A stretch of DNA of 64,000 nt, taken from positions 1,798,001-1,862,000 of the forward strand of contig NZ_OZ061549.1 in assembly GCF_964065165.1 (NCBI RefSeq), given 5' to 3'. Below are positions 9,302 to 27,659 of this stretch, in pieces (the first letter of the stretch is position 1; every line of letters begins with the position of its first letter). The stretch comes from Levilactobacillus yonginensis (GTDB lineage: Bacteria > Bacillota > Bacilli > Lactobacillales > Lactobacillaceae). The translations under genes and the position numbers were made by a program. Under the pieces are notes generated by a model. It was given only the letters and a program-made list of their open reading frames with translations, ran no database searches and had not been told where the DNA came from.

Positions 9302-10483
9302 GTGGCAAAAGTGATACGAAAAATGTGGCCATTATTGATATTAGGATTCTTGGTGAACACGGCTTATAGCGTAATGTGGCCACTGACAACCATCTATCTA
9401 CATGGAGACTTACACTTGAATCTGGTTCAAAGCGGCCTGATACTAGCGGCGTATTCTGGATGTAACGTGCTGGGGGGATATATAGGTGGCGTCTTAACGG
9501 ATCGATACTCAGCTCGGTTGGTCGGACTAGCCATGCTAGTGGCTTTGCTAGTTGATGCGGGGGTGGGGTTTATTTGGAATGGCATCATTGCCTACCCGAT
9601 TGTTTTAGTCATCTTTGGACTACTGACGGGGGGCATGCTGACGCTGATTACGGCGATTACAGCACAGCTGGGAACGGATGGCCGCTTGTTTAATTTGCTC
9701 TATATCTTCATTAATGTCGGATTAGTGGTTGGTACCGCTAGTATTGGGGTGTTATTTCACCATAGCTTACGGCCAATTTTTGCCCTGCTGATTGGTTGCT
9801 ATGGGTTGGCCCTGATCCTGTGGGCGAAGTGTGCGGGTAACTTTGAACAGCGGTCCTTATCGTTTGATGTAAAGAACGATCAAACGGCTGTCCGTCAGCC
9901 GCGGGTTAAACAGCAATTAACGAAAGCTGGACTAGGGGTCCTCTTATTAACTTTGATATTTATGTGGGTGACCTACGCACAGTGGATGAGTAATGTGTCA
10001 GTGTTTATTCAAAATGAAGGACTTAGTATCAAATTGTATAGTTACCTGTGGGTTTATAATGGCATCTTGTTAATTGTCATTCAAACGTTGATGGCTCGCG
10101 TGAACCATCCGCGGGTGGTTCCCTGGCAAATCTTGGTAGGCTTGGTGGCAATCGGTGGGTCGTTTCTTCTATTAAGTGGTGCTTCTAGTGTAGGTGTTCT
10201 ATTTGGTGCAATGACCTTGCTGACGTTTGGAGAAGCAGTGTATGTTCCGGGCGTTCCGGCGTTAATCAACGCGTATACGGTAGGCAATGAAGGGCTGTAT
10301 CAGGGACTGGTAAATGCTTTTTCTTCTCTTGGGAAAGCGCTAGGGCCAGTTCTTGGTGGTGTTGTAATTAGTTACTCGACGTCCTTTTCGTTGCTGTTTT
10401 TCCTGTGCGCCATGCTTGATGGTGTGATTGCTATTTGCTTTTTGGCAGGAATCTGGCCGATTATCCGGCAACGTGAGAGCTAA
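9302..10483 (+). CDS. MFS transporter, DHA1-like drug/metabolite efflux
   Basis: This 393-residue protein has about 12 hydrophobic segments. The region after helix 2 (GGVLTDRYSARLVG) matches the GxLaDrxGrr-type loop A of the major facilitator superfamily. It begins with GTG at 9302, supported by AAGAAGGGG 9 bases upstream. It is a clear paralogue of the MFS gene at 49968-51128: both share MWPLTT-(I/V)-Y near residue 25, an FNxLYI-(F/G) segment in the middle and a (V/F)PGVPAL/FPGIPAW-type segment near the C-terminus. Substrate is unknown. It forms a single-gene unit divergent from lysS and ends at a terminator before the first rRNA operon. Confidence 0.88.
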   Translation: MAKVIRKMWPLLILGFLVNTAYSVMWPLTTIYLHGDLHLNLVQSGLILAAYSGCNVLGGYIGGVLTDRYSARLVGLAMLVALLVDAGVGFIWNGIIAYPIVLVIFGLLTGGMLTLITAITAQLGTDGRLFNLLYIFINVGLVVGTASIGVLFHHSLRPIFALLIGCYGLALILWAKCAGNFEQRSLSFDVKNDQTAVRQPRVKQQLTKAGLGVLLLTLIFMWVTYAQWMSNVSVFIQNEGLSIKLYSYLWVYNGILLIVIQTLMARVNHPRVVPWQILVGLVAIGGSFLLLSGASSVGVLFGAMTLLTFGEAVYVPGVPALINAYTVGNEGLYQGLVNAFSSLGKALGPVLGGVVISYSTSFSLLFFLCAMLDGVIAICFLAGIWPIIRQRES

Positions 10484-10509
10484 CTAAGAATTGATACGAA
10501 CCATTATTG

Positions 10510-10551
10510 GGAGACGGCACAGGGAACGCCCGGTTTATCCGTCTCCTTTTT
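10510..10551 (+). terminator. Terminator of the first MFS gene
   Basis: GGAGACGG pairs with CCGTCTCC across a 21-base loop, followed by TTTTTATT. It separates the MFS gene from the rRNA promoters. Confidence 0.8.
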
Positions 10552-10610
10552 ATTGCTTTCAGAGATAACATTCGCTTTTGAAAATAATTTTCATTTTCTA
10601 CGTATTTTAG

Positions 10611-10817
10611 TTGACGGTGGGGCTTGTGGTTGGTATAGTTATATACGTTGTCACGGCGATTCATCAGCTAGACCAATTCGAAAGATTGAAATTAGTTGTT
10701 GACAGCTGTGCTGATAAAATGATATATTGTTCTGGCTGTCTCATTGAGACGGTGGTCAACGAGAAACGTTGTTAAATCAAACTTCCTGTTGACATCATAT
10801 TGATTGAATGATATGAT
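10611..10817 (+). promoter_or_regulatory. Three tandem promoters of the first rRNA operon
   Basis: Three near-consensus sigma-A promoters are visible: TTGACG(10611)-17-TATAGT(10634), TTGACA(10699)-18-TATATT(10723), and TTGACA(10789)-17-TATGAT(10812). The last one and everything downstream is shared with the second operon. A CTTTGAAAACTGAACA boxA-like antitermination sequence follows in the leader near 10852. Confidence 0.85.
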
Positions 10818-10997
10818 TATTAAGTTGTCTGCGAGAGCAGATAACTGGTAGACCTTTGAAAACTGAACATTGTTTCGACAAACCAAATATGTGTAGGGCG
10901 GTTTGATACTTGGTATCAAACCCAAACAATATTTGCGAAGTCAATTCGCTTTTAAAAATGTAACAACAATCGATGAGCTATTCAAGCACATCATCTA

Positions 10998-15705
<4,708 letters not shown>

Positions 15706-15775
15706 AGTAGAGTTGGTGTTCTCAAAGGAAATAATTGAATAATATCTAGTTTTGAGAGAAGAAGTTCTTTCATAG

Positions 15776-15893
<118 letters not shown>

Positions 15894-15900
15894 AAGAGTA

Positions 15901-15928
15901 AGGAATCCAGTGATGGATTCCTTTTTTT
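15901..15928 (+). terminator. Terminator of the first rRNA operon
   Basis: AGGAATCCA, loop GTGA, TGGATTCCT, then a run of six Ts. An IS30-family element begins two bases beyond the T-run. Confidence 0.95.
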
Positions 15929-15930
15929 AT

Positions 15931-17050
15931 GACGAATTGTCAAATCAAGTGTAACTTTGTCCCAAAGAAAACTTCAGATGGACTCTTCCAGCCTAAAATC
16001 TTGCGTGGTCGGTTATTTAGCACTTCAACGAACTGATAAATATCTTGGTCAGTGAGCTGATCTAAATCGGTTCCCTTGGGGAAGTACTCACGAATAAGGC
16101 CATTGGTATTCTCATTGGTTCCCCGTTGCTGGGGCGCATGTGGATCTGGGAAATAGACTGGAATACCAAGTTCTTGACTAACTTCGCGGTATCCTGCGAA
16201 TTCAGTTCCACGATCCGGCGTAAGCGTACGAACTCGTTTGGGCGTCACAGTATGCAGTAGGTCAATCATAGCTTGCGTGACGTTCTTGGCGTTTACTTTG
16301 GAAACTCGTTGAGACAATAAGTACCGTGATTTACGGTCCACCAATGTAACCAAAGCTGAACGCCCAGTTTTACCCCGAACGGTGTCGCCTTCCCAATGGC
16401 CGAACCAGCTCCGTTTATTACACGAAACTGGTCGTTCATGAACTGAAAGAACTTCGTTAAACCGACCACGTCGTTCGTTAACCGTTCCTTTGACCTTACG
16501 GGTTTTGCCACGGTGGCGCAACTTTCGGGCAAAACCACGAGCACCGTGACTCTTGCGTTTAATCCCTAAATTATCGAGTTTAATTCCGCGATAAATAGTA
16601 TTGTAACTGATTTGCCATTCGCTATTTTCGTGAACTAAACGGCCTGAGATTTGTTCCGGAGACCATTGGCATTGAACGATGCGGTGAAGGACAAAATCTC
16701 GTAGTTTCAAGTCAGCTAAGATCCTAGGACGTCGGCTTTTCAGTCGCCGTCTCTGATAGTTCTCTTGTGCTTTGACAGCTGAATATGCATCACGGCCACC
16801 GTTGCGCTTAATTTCGCGTGATACGGTGGCTTTTGAGCAGCCAATTTTCTCCGCAATACCTTGATAAGTATCGTTTAAAGTGACTCCTAACAGTATGCAT
16901 TCTCGGTCTTTTAAGGTAAGATGATTGTACGGACTCATAGCCTAAGATCTCCTTTAAGTGATTGTTGTGGTGACTTCATTTTACAGGACTCAGGCTATGA
17001 GTTCTTTTTTATTTTCTTCTTACTTGTTGCACTTCAATTGTAAATTCGTC
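15931..17050 (-). mobile_element. IS30-family insertion sequence, complete
   Basis: This is about 1120 bp, bounded by imperfect inverted repeats of about 26 bp. The left end begins GACGAATTGTCAAATCAAGT; the right end, on the complement, begins GACGAATTTACAATTGAAGT. AT flanks both ends and is the likely 2-bp target duplication. The unoccupied site is visible after the second rRNA operon at 25374-25375, where the T-run and AT are followed by unrelated sequence. One intact transposase gene fills the element, and its stop codon lies inside the left repeat. The intact gene and matched ends suggest a recent insertion. Confidence 0.93.
15940..16938 (-). CDS. IS30-family transposase
   Basis: This is 332 residues, the usual length for the family. 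An N-terminal helix-turn-helix region (about 8-45) includes IAEKIGCSKATVSREIKRN, which binds the element ends. The DDE catalytic triad is visible as D185 in GHWEGDTV, D242 in LTPDRGTEF and E276 in TNENTNG, with the 33-residue D-E spacing typical of IS30. The C-terminal NNRPRKILGWKSPSE motif is also characteristic. No frameshift or internal stop is present. The gene reads toward the rRNA operon, so its own transcript would meet rrn transcription head-on. Confidence 0.96.
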   Translation of the reverse strand: MSPYNHLTLKDRECILLGVTLNDTYQGIAEKIGCSKATVSREIKRNGGRDAYSAVKAQENYQRRRLKSRRPRILADLKLRDFVLHRIVQCQWSPEQISGRLVHENSEWQISYNTIYRGIKLDNLGIKRKSHGARGFARKLRHRGKTRKVKGTVNERRGRFNEVLSVHERPVSCNKRSWFGHWEGDTVRGKTGRSALVTLVDRKSRYLLSQRVSKVNAKNVTQAMIDLLHTVTPKRVRTLTPDRGTEFAGYREVSQELGIPVYFPDPHAPQQRGTNENTNGLIREYFPKGTDLDQLTDQDIYQFVEVLNNRPRKILGWKSPSEVFFGTKLHLI

Positions 17051-17411
17051 ATACAAAAAATTAAAAGAAGGTCGGGCGCATGACCATAACGACAGTGTGC
17101 CCGGCGACTAAGTGGCGTCAAAAACAAAACGGACGTGTAGCTTCAGATGATTTTCTTGAGCTACTGTTACGGTTTCTATCTATGTATCAGGGAAACGTGC
17201 AAACGAATCAAAATCATAATAAGTCATGGACGGTATCTTGCGTTGACGGTACGCTTTCAGATTCTATAATGCTTGGGTTGGGGATGGTCCAATTCAGACA
17301 TTGATGCGTAGGTGAATTGACACTTATTTCAAATTGCCGATAATAATCGCACGCACTACTGTCAAAAGAGAGCACTTGCCAACTAAGCAAGATTAGAAGA
17401 ATAGTCAATTT
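17051..17411. other. Intergenic stretch after the IS30 element; no gene supported
   Basis: This is the original downstream flank of the first rRNA operon, displaced by the IS30 element. Reading frames exist on both strands but none has a credible start with a ribosome binding site. One minus-strand frame has a signal-peptide-like N-terminus but begins at a TTG without a binding site and runs through a terminator. I see nothing functional here. Confidence 0.6.
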
Positions 17412-17456
17412 AAAAAGGTAACGGCACTTCAATGCAGGAAGGTCGTTACCTTTTTT
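17412..17456. terminator. Terminator of the XRE regulator
   Basis: AAAAAGGTAACG pairs with CGTTACCTTTTTT across a loop of about 20 bases. On the minus strand it lies about 40 bases after the regulator's stop. Confidence 0.8.
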
Positions 17457-17494
17457 GTGAGCAGTTACAGTAGTCCTTATAGATGACGATCACT

Positions 17495-18079
17495 CTAGCG
17501 TTGTGTAACCTTAGTTGATCGCGATTGCCAGTACTTTCTGACCAATGCAATGAAAACGACCAGGCCACTGAATTGGCAGGTCGTCATTAGGCCAAAGCCC
17601 ATGTTAAAGGCGTTGATGCTCCCACTAACAAGACTGAGTGTGGCAAATACCGTTAAGCCAATCCAATGTATCCGCTTCGTCCAAGTGTTCGGGTGGCGCC
17701 GGGCAATGCCCAAGTTGAGCATAAGACCGATCAGCAAGAGGATGAGAAAGTCCATCCAGTAAAGAGCAAGGAACGTTGAAAATTGGGTGACGCGTTCCAC
17801 TAGGAGAACGCCGAAGAGGACTACTAATAGGCTGGCGTTTGGGTAGGTAACTGGTTTCGTTATGGGTGCGGTTGCTGTGTCCTGTAAGAGGTTATCTACC
17901 GGGACGGCATATAGAGTAGCTAATTGGGCAATGGTGGCGATGTCCGGTTGGTTCCGGCCAGTCTCCCAGCTGGAAACGGTCTGCCGTGAGACGTGTAGTT
18001 GGTCTGCCAGTGCCGTTTGGGTCAGCTGTTGCGTTTGTCGGAATTTCTTCAAACGTGCGCCTAGTTCTGTCGATGCCAT
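17495..18079 (-). CDS. XRE-family regulator with a C-terminal membrane domain
   Basis: This encodes 194 residues. An N-terminal Cro/CI-type helix-turn-helix at about 8-62 shows LADQLHVSRQTVSSWETGRNQPD. It is followed by four hydrophobic segments between about 84 and 185, so the DNA-binding domain is anchored to the membrane. This architecture is frequent beside ABC exporters and is thought to sense membrane or peptide stress (inference). The gene is divergent from the ABC exporter at 18222-19901. An AATAGCAA motif in the shared 140-bp region, once inside an inverted repeat, is a candidate operator. A paralogue with the same layout is at 30489-31124. Confidence 0.88.
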   Translation of the reverse strand: MASTELGARLKKFRQTQQLTQTALADQLHVSRQTVSSWETGRNQPDIATIAQLATLYAVPVDNLLQDTATAPITKPVTYPNASLLVVLFGVLLVERVTQFSTFLALYWMDFLILLLIGLMLNLGIARRHPNTWTKRIHWIGLTVFATLSLVSGSINAFNMGFGLMTTCQFSGLVVFIALVRKYWQSRSTKVTQR

Positions 18080-18104
18080 GGGGGCACCTCACTTCCTTGA
18101 TAAT

Positions 18105-18152
18105 TGCTATTGACTCTATCATAGAGAATCGTCTGGAAATAGCAAGCTATTC
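18105..18152. promoter_or_regulatory. Candidate operator in the XRE-ABC divergent region
   Basis: AATAGC-AA-GCTATT (18138-18151) is a 6-2-6 inverted repeat. The half-site AATAGCAA recurs on the opposite strand near 18106 (TTGCTATT). The sites lie between the two divergent starts and overlap plausible promoter elements for the regulator (TTGCTA, 18 bases, TGATAG on the minus strand). Confidence 0.4.
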
Positions 18153-18221
18153 TCGCTAGCATCCGTATCATTCGGGGATTTGAACGGGTACGCTGAAAGG
18201 GAGTGGAGGAGATGATGTCCA

Positions 18222-19124
18222 GTGCAAAATGGACAAGCGAAAATGGTTCAGGTAACCGGGCTACGAAAAAGGTTCGGTCGCCATGTGGTCTTGCGTGATG
18301 TGAATTTCGCATTTTCAACTGGTGAAGTTGTCGGCTTAGTTGGGCCCAATGGTGCGGGTAAGACGACTATTATGAAAGCATTATTGGGCCTGCTAGCCAC
18401 GGATGCTGGCAACGTTCGAATTTTGGGACAACCCGTTTCAGTCAATACCCATACTGTTGTGACCCAACAGGTCGGCGCGCTCATCGAACACCCAGCAATT
18501 TATCCATTTCTGACCGGCTGGCAACATTTGCAACTGATGACGACTTCCGTGGAACAAATGACGTGGGTAGTGCAGGCCCTCCAAATGGAAGCCTATATTC
18601 ACCGGCCGGCCAAACGATATTCACTAGGCATGAAGCAAAAACTGGGAATTGCCATGGCGTTGGTGAATCGCCCACGGTTAGTCATATTGGACGAACCGAT
18701 GAATGGATTAGACCCCCAATCGGTTAAGCGACTACGCCATTTGATTGGTCAGTTGGCAGGGGAAGGGACCACATTTTTAATTTCCAGCCATATTTTGAGT
18801 GAGTTGGAAAAGATCATTGATACGGTGATCTTAATTGATCAGGGAGAAGTGTTGCTTCAACGGACGATGACGCAACTTCGGGAATCGGCGCGGCAGGGAT
18901 TAGTGGTGCGGACAACGGAAAATGCTCGAGGGTTGCAGGTGCTTTTACGGGCAGACTATCCAGTAACACAGCGGGGCAGCAACTTAATCGTGACGAAGTC
19001 GGTTGCGTTGACGCCCTTACTGCGTACCCTTCTCGACGCGCATCTTCAAATTTTAAAGGTAAATCAGCACCGGGAAGATTTAGAGACAGTCTTGTTACGC
19101 TTATTGGCAGAGAGGAAGGCATAG
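18222..19124 (+). CDS. ABC transporter ATP-binding protein, BcrA type
   Basis: This is a 300-residue single nucleotide-binding domain. Walker A GPNGAGKTT is at about 41-49, the degenerate signature YSLGMKQKLGIA at about 133-144, and Walker B VILDEP at about 154-159, followed by the D-loop. YSLGMKQ in place of LSGGQ is typical of the bacitracin/lantibiotic-export (BcrA/SpaF-like) branch. The GTG at 18222 is chosen because GGAGG lies 12 bases upstream; an internal ATG at 18243 lacks a site. The permease gene starts 3 bases after its stop. It probably exports or excludes a peptide or other membrane-active agent, with the divergent XRE protein as regulator (inference). Confidence 0.93.
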   Translation: MQNGQAKMVQVTGLRKRFGRHVVLRDVNFAFSTGEVVGLVGPNGAGKTTIMKALLGLLATDAGNVRILGQPVSVNTHTVVTQQVGALIEHPAIYPFLTGWQHLQLMTTSVEQMTWVVQALQMEAYIHRPAKRYSLGMKQKLGIAMALVNRPRLVILDEPMNGLDPQSVKRLRHLIGQLAGEGTTFLISSHILSELEKIIDTVILIDQGEVLLQRTMTQLRESARQGLVVRTTENARGLQVLLRADYPVTQRGSNLIVTKSVALTPLLRTLLDAHLQILKVNQHREDLETVLLRLLAERKA

Positions 19125-19127
19125 ATC

Positions 19128-19901
19128 ATGGGACAATTAATTCAGCAGGAGATTTTTAAATTTAGACACCAACGTATGGCGTGGCTAGCCCCCGTCATCT
19201 TGGTGCTTTTAATGGGCGGACTGGCCATGACGGCCCACGGCGCATCAGTCAGTGATCAGAAATTTTATATTTCATCGGCGTATGGCGGGTTTCAATGGCT
19301 GACGATGCTTATCATTGTGATTGGCGCTAGCTGTGTGACAATGGAATTCGAGTATGGGACGATCAAACAGTTGGCGACGCAGGTGAATCATCGCTGGACG
19401 ATTTTTGTGGGGAAGTATGTACTAGTTCTCGGGTGTAGCGTGTTAGGTCATGGGTTGGCCATCCTCGTGACACTATTGCTCAAGACTAGTGCTGGGCGGG
19501 GCCTACACTGGCAGACCATTTACCTCTATCACCAATCACTATTGGCTAATCTAGTGACTAATGCGGGGCTGGATATGTACGGTGGTGTGATGATTATTGG
19601 ACTGGTTTTCTTGCTGGCAAGCTGTAGTCATAACAATGCGGCGGCAATCGCTATTAGCATGGGTGTCTGTTTCATGGGGGAAGGGGTATCCAGTTTGTTA
19701 TTGCAGTCGTTTAAGTCGTTATTGCCAGTGATGAAATGGAATCCGTTTAACATGTTCTTCTTACAGGAGGAGTATGCTAATCCCAGTTATCAGCAGAATG
19801 TGACCCATTTGACGATCCAGCAGTTGAGTGTCGGCAGTCTTGGGTGGGCGTTATTCTTTGTAGCGGTCGGTGCGGTGATCTTTTCGAGACGGCGGATTTA
19901 G
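19128..19901 (+). CDS. ABC transporter permease, six membrane helices
   Basis: This encodes 257 residues with about six hydrophobic segments. The first (about 18-36) follows a short cytoplasmic N-terminus, QQEIFKFRHQR, the usual start of ABC-2/lantibiotic-immunity permeases. The central EFEYGTIKQLATQ resembles the conserved cytosolic helix of BcrB-type permeases (E-x-x-x-GT-x-K). It begins 3 bases after the ATPase gene, so translation is coupled, and the two form an exporter. No third subunit follows. A two-component system, common with BceAB-type exporters, is absent, and the membrane-linked XRE protein is the only regulator in sight. Confidence 0.87.
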   Translation: MGQLIQQEIFKFRHQRMAWLAPVILVLLMGGLAMTAHGASVSDQKFYISSAYGGFQWLTMLIIVIGASCVTMEFEYGTIKQLATQVNHRWTIFVGKYVLVLGCSVLGHGLAILVTLLLKTSAGRGLHWQTIYLYHQSLLANLVTNAGLDMYGGVMIIGLVFLLASCSHNNAAAIAISMGVCFMGEGVSSLLLQSFKSLLPVMKWNPFNMFFLQEEYANPSYQQNVTHLTIQQLSVGSLGWALFFVAVGAVIFSRRRI

Positions 19902-20059
19902 GTTTGGCCGGAAACATGAGTTGCAAATTAGACATACTGATAAGCGTCACGGCGACATCCTACCAAAAGAGACTTCTGGCCCGTGATATGGGGAGAGTGA
20001 GGGACGGGCCTGGAGCCGCTACCAACGATGGGGTTATCGATATTAATTTGGAATTTTTG
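19902..20059 (+). other. Gap between ABC permease and second rRNA promoters
   Basis: No gene is supported here. A frame extending from the 3' end of the permease has no start site. A clear terminator was not identified after the permease, so read-through into the rRNA operon is possible. Confidence 0.5.
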
Positions 20060-20262
20060 TTGACACTGAAACCATGTGCATGGTATATTATCTAAGTTGT
20101 CTTTTACGACAGCGGCTCGTTAATTTAAAAAGTTAAATTGCTTGTTGACAAGCGGTCTGACAAAATGGTATATTAATTGAGCTGCTTCATTAGGCAGCCT
20201 GCAATTCACAGTTTAATTAACTTAAACTTATTGTTGACATCATATTGATTGAATGATATGAT
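20060..20262 (+). promoter_or_regulatory. Three tandem promoters of the second rRNA operon
   Basis: TTGACA(20060)-18-TATATT(20084), TTGACA(20145)-18-TATATT(20169) and TTGACA(20234)-17-TATGAT(20257). The first two have full consensus -35 boxes and differ in surrounding sequence from operon 1. The third lies in the shared repeat. Confidence 0.87.
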
Positions 20263-20442
20263 TATTAAGTTGTCTGCGAGAGCAGATAACTGGTAGACCT
20301 TTGAAAACTGAACATTGTTTCGACAAACCAAATATGTGTAGGGCGGTTTGATACTTGGTATCAAACCCAAACAATATTTGCGAAGTCAATTCGCTTTTAA
20401 AAATGTAACAACAATCGATGAGCTATTCAAGCACATCATCTA

Positions 20443-25150
<4,708 letters not shown>

Positions 25151-25220
25151 AGTAGAGTTGGTGTTCTCAAAGGAAATAATTGAATAGTATCTAGTTTTGA
25201 GAGAAGAAGTTCTTTCATAG

Positions 25221-25338
<118 letters not shown>

Positions 25339-25345
25339 AAGAGTA

Positions 25346-25373
25346 AGGAATCCAGTGATGGATTCCTTTTTTT
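25346..25373 (+). terminator. Terminator of the second rRNA operon
   Basis: AGGAATCCA, GTGA loop, TGGATTCCT and a T-run, as in operon 1 but without the insertion. Confidence 0.95.
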
Positions 25374-25560
25374 ATACCATAAAATATACAAAAATTGTAA
25401 TAGCGTACATTAATATGTGAATATTAGAAGAATATACGGCTGAGGTGGTTTGCCAAACGGAAGGCTTGTGCTATTATAGTTGTTATTACAAGATTTAGGA
25501 CAACTTGAGTTATTAGTCAACTCGTAAGATCTTACATAAGAGAGAATAGGTGGAATGAGA

Positions 25561-26850
25561 ATGAAAAGATATCGACAGTATCGTCTTAGCCTAGGTTGGC
25601 AGATTTTAATTGGATTAATTCTAGGGGTCATCCTTGGTGTGATTTTTTACCAAAACAAAATGGCTATCACCGCTATGCAAAATATCGGGAACATGTTTAT
25701 TGGGTTGATTCAAATGATCGTTCTACCCATCGTGGTGTCCTGTTTAACCGTCGGAATCGCTAACATGGGTGATATTAAGCAGTTAGGTCGAATCGGCGGT
25801 AAAACGTTGATTTATTTCGAAGTAATGACCACCATCGCGATTGCTTTGGGGTTACTGGTTGGGAATATTTTCCAGCCTGGTTCATTCATTGATATTCACC
25901 AACTGCAAAGTACCGACATCAGTCAGTATGTGTCTTCCGCTAAGTCAGCTAAGGACTCGGGCATTTGGGCAACGTTGATGGGAATTATTCCGACTAACAT
26001 ATTTAAGTCTCTGGCAGAGGGTGACATGATGCCTGTCATCTTCTTCTCCGTTTTCTTTGGGTTAGGGACTGCGGCCATCGGAAAACAGGGTCAGGTCATC
26101 ACACAAGCGTTAGACGCCGTCTCGCAGGTGATGTTCCGGGTGACTAATTGGGTTATGCATACTGCACCAATCGGTGTCTGCGCGTTAATCGGAGTTACTG
26201 TGGCGCAAATGGGTTTATCCGCATTAGCACCATTAGGGTATTTCATCATCTTGGCTTACGCAACCATGGCAGTGTTCGTCTTGGTTGTAATGGGAATTGC
26301 TGCTAGAATCTTTAAATTCAGCCTCAAGGACCTGTTATTTGTGATTAAAGATGAAGCGGTCCTGGCATTCTCAACCGCTAGTTCCGAAGCTACACTACCA
26401 CGGTTGATTGATAAAATGGATAAATTTGGGGTCAGCAAGGGAATTGTCTCCTTCGTTATCCCAACCGGATATACCTTCAACCTGGATGGTTCAGCTATCT
26501 ATCAATCGTTGGCCGCACTCTTCTTAGCACAGGCCTACCATATTCATCTGAGTTTGGGTCAACAGATCACGTTACTGGTGGTGCTGATGATTACTAGTAA
26601 AGGGATGGCCGGTGTGCCAGGCGCTTCATTTGTGGTGTTACTAGCTACGATTTCAACGATTGGGGTTCCAATGAGTGGTTTAACCTTTATCGCTGGGATT
26701 GACCGTCTCGTTGATATGGGTCGGACGGCAGTTAACGTTGTTGGGAACTCGCTGGCAACGGTAATTATTGCCAAGTCCGAACATGAATTTGATGAAGGTA
26801 AGAGTCAGAAATTCCTAGAACATATGAAAAATCGGCGGGCTAAAGCCTAA
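25561..26850 (+). CDS. Dicarboxylate/amino acid:cation symporter (GltP/GltT family)
   Basis: This takes up glutamate, aspartate or C4-dicarboxylates with protons or sodium. The best start is the ATG at 25561 (429 residues, MKRYRQYR), 8 bases after AGGTGG; the ATG two codons earlier is too close to that site. About eight membrane segments are present. The family signatures are visible: STASSEATLP (about 280), the substrate-binding PTGYTFNLDGSA at about 305-316, and GVPGASFVVL near 357. It is monocistronic, placed directly after the second rRNA operon and before a terminator. Substrate preference cannot be told from sequence alone. Confidence 0.93.
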   Translation: MKRYRQYRLSLGWQILIGLILGVILGVIFYQNKMAITAMQNIGNMFIGLIQMIVLPIVVSCLTVGIANMGDIKQLGRIGGKTLIYFEVMTTIAIALGLLVGNIFQPGSFIDIHQLQSTDISQYVSSAKSAKDSGIWATLMGIIPTNIFKSLAEGDMMPVIFFSVFFGLGTAAIGKQGQVITQALDAVSQVMFRVTNWVMHTAPIGVCALIGVTVAQMGLSALAPLGYFIILAYATMAVFVLVVMGIAARIFKFSLKDLLFVIKDEAVLAFSTASSEATLPRLIDKMDKFGVSKGIVSFVIPTGYTFNLDGSAIYQSLAALFLAQAYHIHLSLGQQITLLVVLMITSKGMAGVPGASFVVLLATISTIGVPMSGLTFIAGIDRLVDMGRTAVNVVGNSLATVIIAKSEHEFDEGKSQKFLEHMKNRRAKA

Positions 26851-26872
26851 TAAATAAAAATTGTGTGATATT

Positions 26873-26908
26873 TGGTGTTGATGGAGAAATCCAGCGACAC
26901 CATTTTTT
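26873..26908 (+). terminator. Terminator of the symporter gene
   Basis: TGGTGT and ACACCA arms enclose a loop of about 20 bases, followed by TTTTTT, about 22 bases after the stop codon. Confidence 0.65.
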
Positions 26909-27107
26909 GTAGAATAAAAGGGACACACTGCCCCACATCAACATAGTCGACCAAAACCAATTGAAAATGACAATATATCCCAAGACCAGTTTTAAAAAAA
27001 TCTCCTACAGATTAAAGACCAAGATATTAATCATTTTAAAGTTCGGGATAATTCTCAGGATGCTTTACAGAGCTACGCTGATCTGTCTTGCTCCACTTGC
27101 TAAGGCT
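26909..27107. other. AT-rich intergenic stretch; no gene supported
   Basis: No reading frame has a ribosome binding site. A 76-codon plus-strand frame from 26961 runs through the strong hairpin at 27108-27154 and is rejected. Confidence 0.5.
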
Positions 27108-27154
27108 AAAAAAAGCAGCCGTTCAATTCATCGAGAATTGAACGGCTGCTTTTT
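27108..27154. terminator. Very strong bidirectional terminator
   Basis: GCAGCCGTTCAATTC pairs perfectly with GAATTGAACGGCTGC around a five-base loop. Flanking A and T runs extend it to about 20 bp. It lies downstream (minus strand) of the M-box transcript and is its most likely end point. Confidence 0.88.
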
Positions 27155-27456
27155 GCGTATTGAACGCTTGGGAATACCAGCTCATCAATAACGCAGGACA
27201 ACGCGTGCGGGGTGATTCCCATCAGCCCATGGGCAGTTGACAGTTGTTATTGATAACCAGTGATTGGTTTGGTATTGAGTTATTCGTATCGACCATTAGA
27301 AGTTAAAAACCAACTTATTTGAAACGGCGTCAGTTACTGGTTATTTTCCTCCCCACAGGGTTCCCCCAATGGTGAAGCATCGTCACGAGTGGTAACGCTA
27401 TTCGGACTAGCACGTCAATGCATCATAGTTGAATAGTGCCGAGAAAAAGACGTAAC
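27155..27456 (-). other. Downstream part of the M-box transcript; no convincing gene
   Basis: This lies between the second small ORF and the terminator. Only frames of 16 to 24 codons were found on the minus strand, without ribosome binding sites. It could be a 3' untranslated region or a decayed gene. Confidence 0.4.
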
Positions 27457-27597
27457 TCAAGCTTGTGTTTTCCAGGTAAGAGGCTTGAATCCAACTAGCT
27501 CACGAACGAGTTCAGAGAAGGCCAAACGAGTTACGGTCGGTTGCAACGCCGACAGCGTTTGGGATAAAGTGGCTAGTTGATTCTGTTTAAAGTCCAT
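27457..27597 (-). CDS. Small ORF B (46 codons) downstream of the M-box
   Basis: This encodes 46 residues, beginning MDFKQNQLATLSQTLSALQ and ending PLTWKTQA. A GGAGG lies 8 bases before the ATG. The sequence is predicted as amphipathic helix with regularly spaced Leu and Val; it has no signal peptide and no clear membrane segment. It starts 62 bases after small ORF A on the same strand and would be in the same M-box-controlled transcript. I recognise no family. It could be a small regulatory protein, a peptide toxin-like product, or the remnant of a longer gene. The good ribosome binding site and ordinary codon choice support translation. Confidence 0.5.
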   Translation of the reverse strand: MDFKQNQLATLSQTLSALQPTVTRLAFSELVRELVGFKPLTWKTQA

Positions 27598-27659
27598 TAG
27601 TCGAACCTCCGCATCAAGCTACGGGGTCCGGGAAAGGGAAAGCTAGAGTAATGTTCTTC

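Noticed and set aside
17214..17432. 72-codon minus-strand frame with a signal-peptide-like N-terminus
   Set aside because: It begins at TTG with no ribosome binding site, and its start lies inside the terminator hairpin at 17412-17456.
26961..27191. 76-codon plus-strand frame
   Set aside because: It runs straight through the strong terminator at 27108-27154 and has no ribosome binding site.
27155..27456. Possible third small ORF of 24 codons on the minus strand in the M-box transcript
   Set aside because: No Shine-Dalgarno sequence precedes it and the composition is not convincing.
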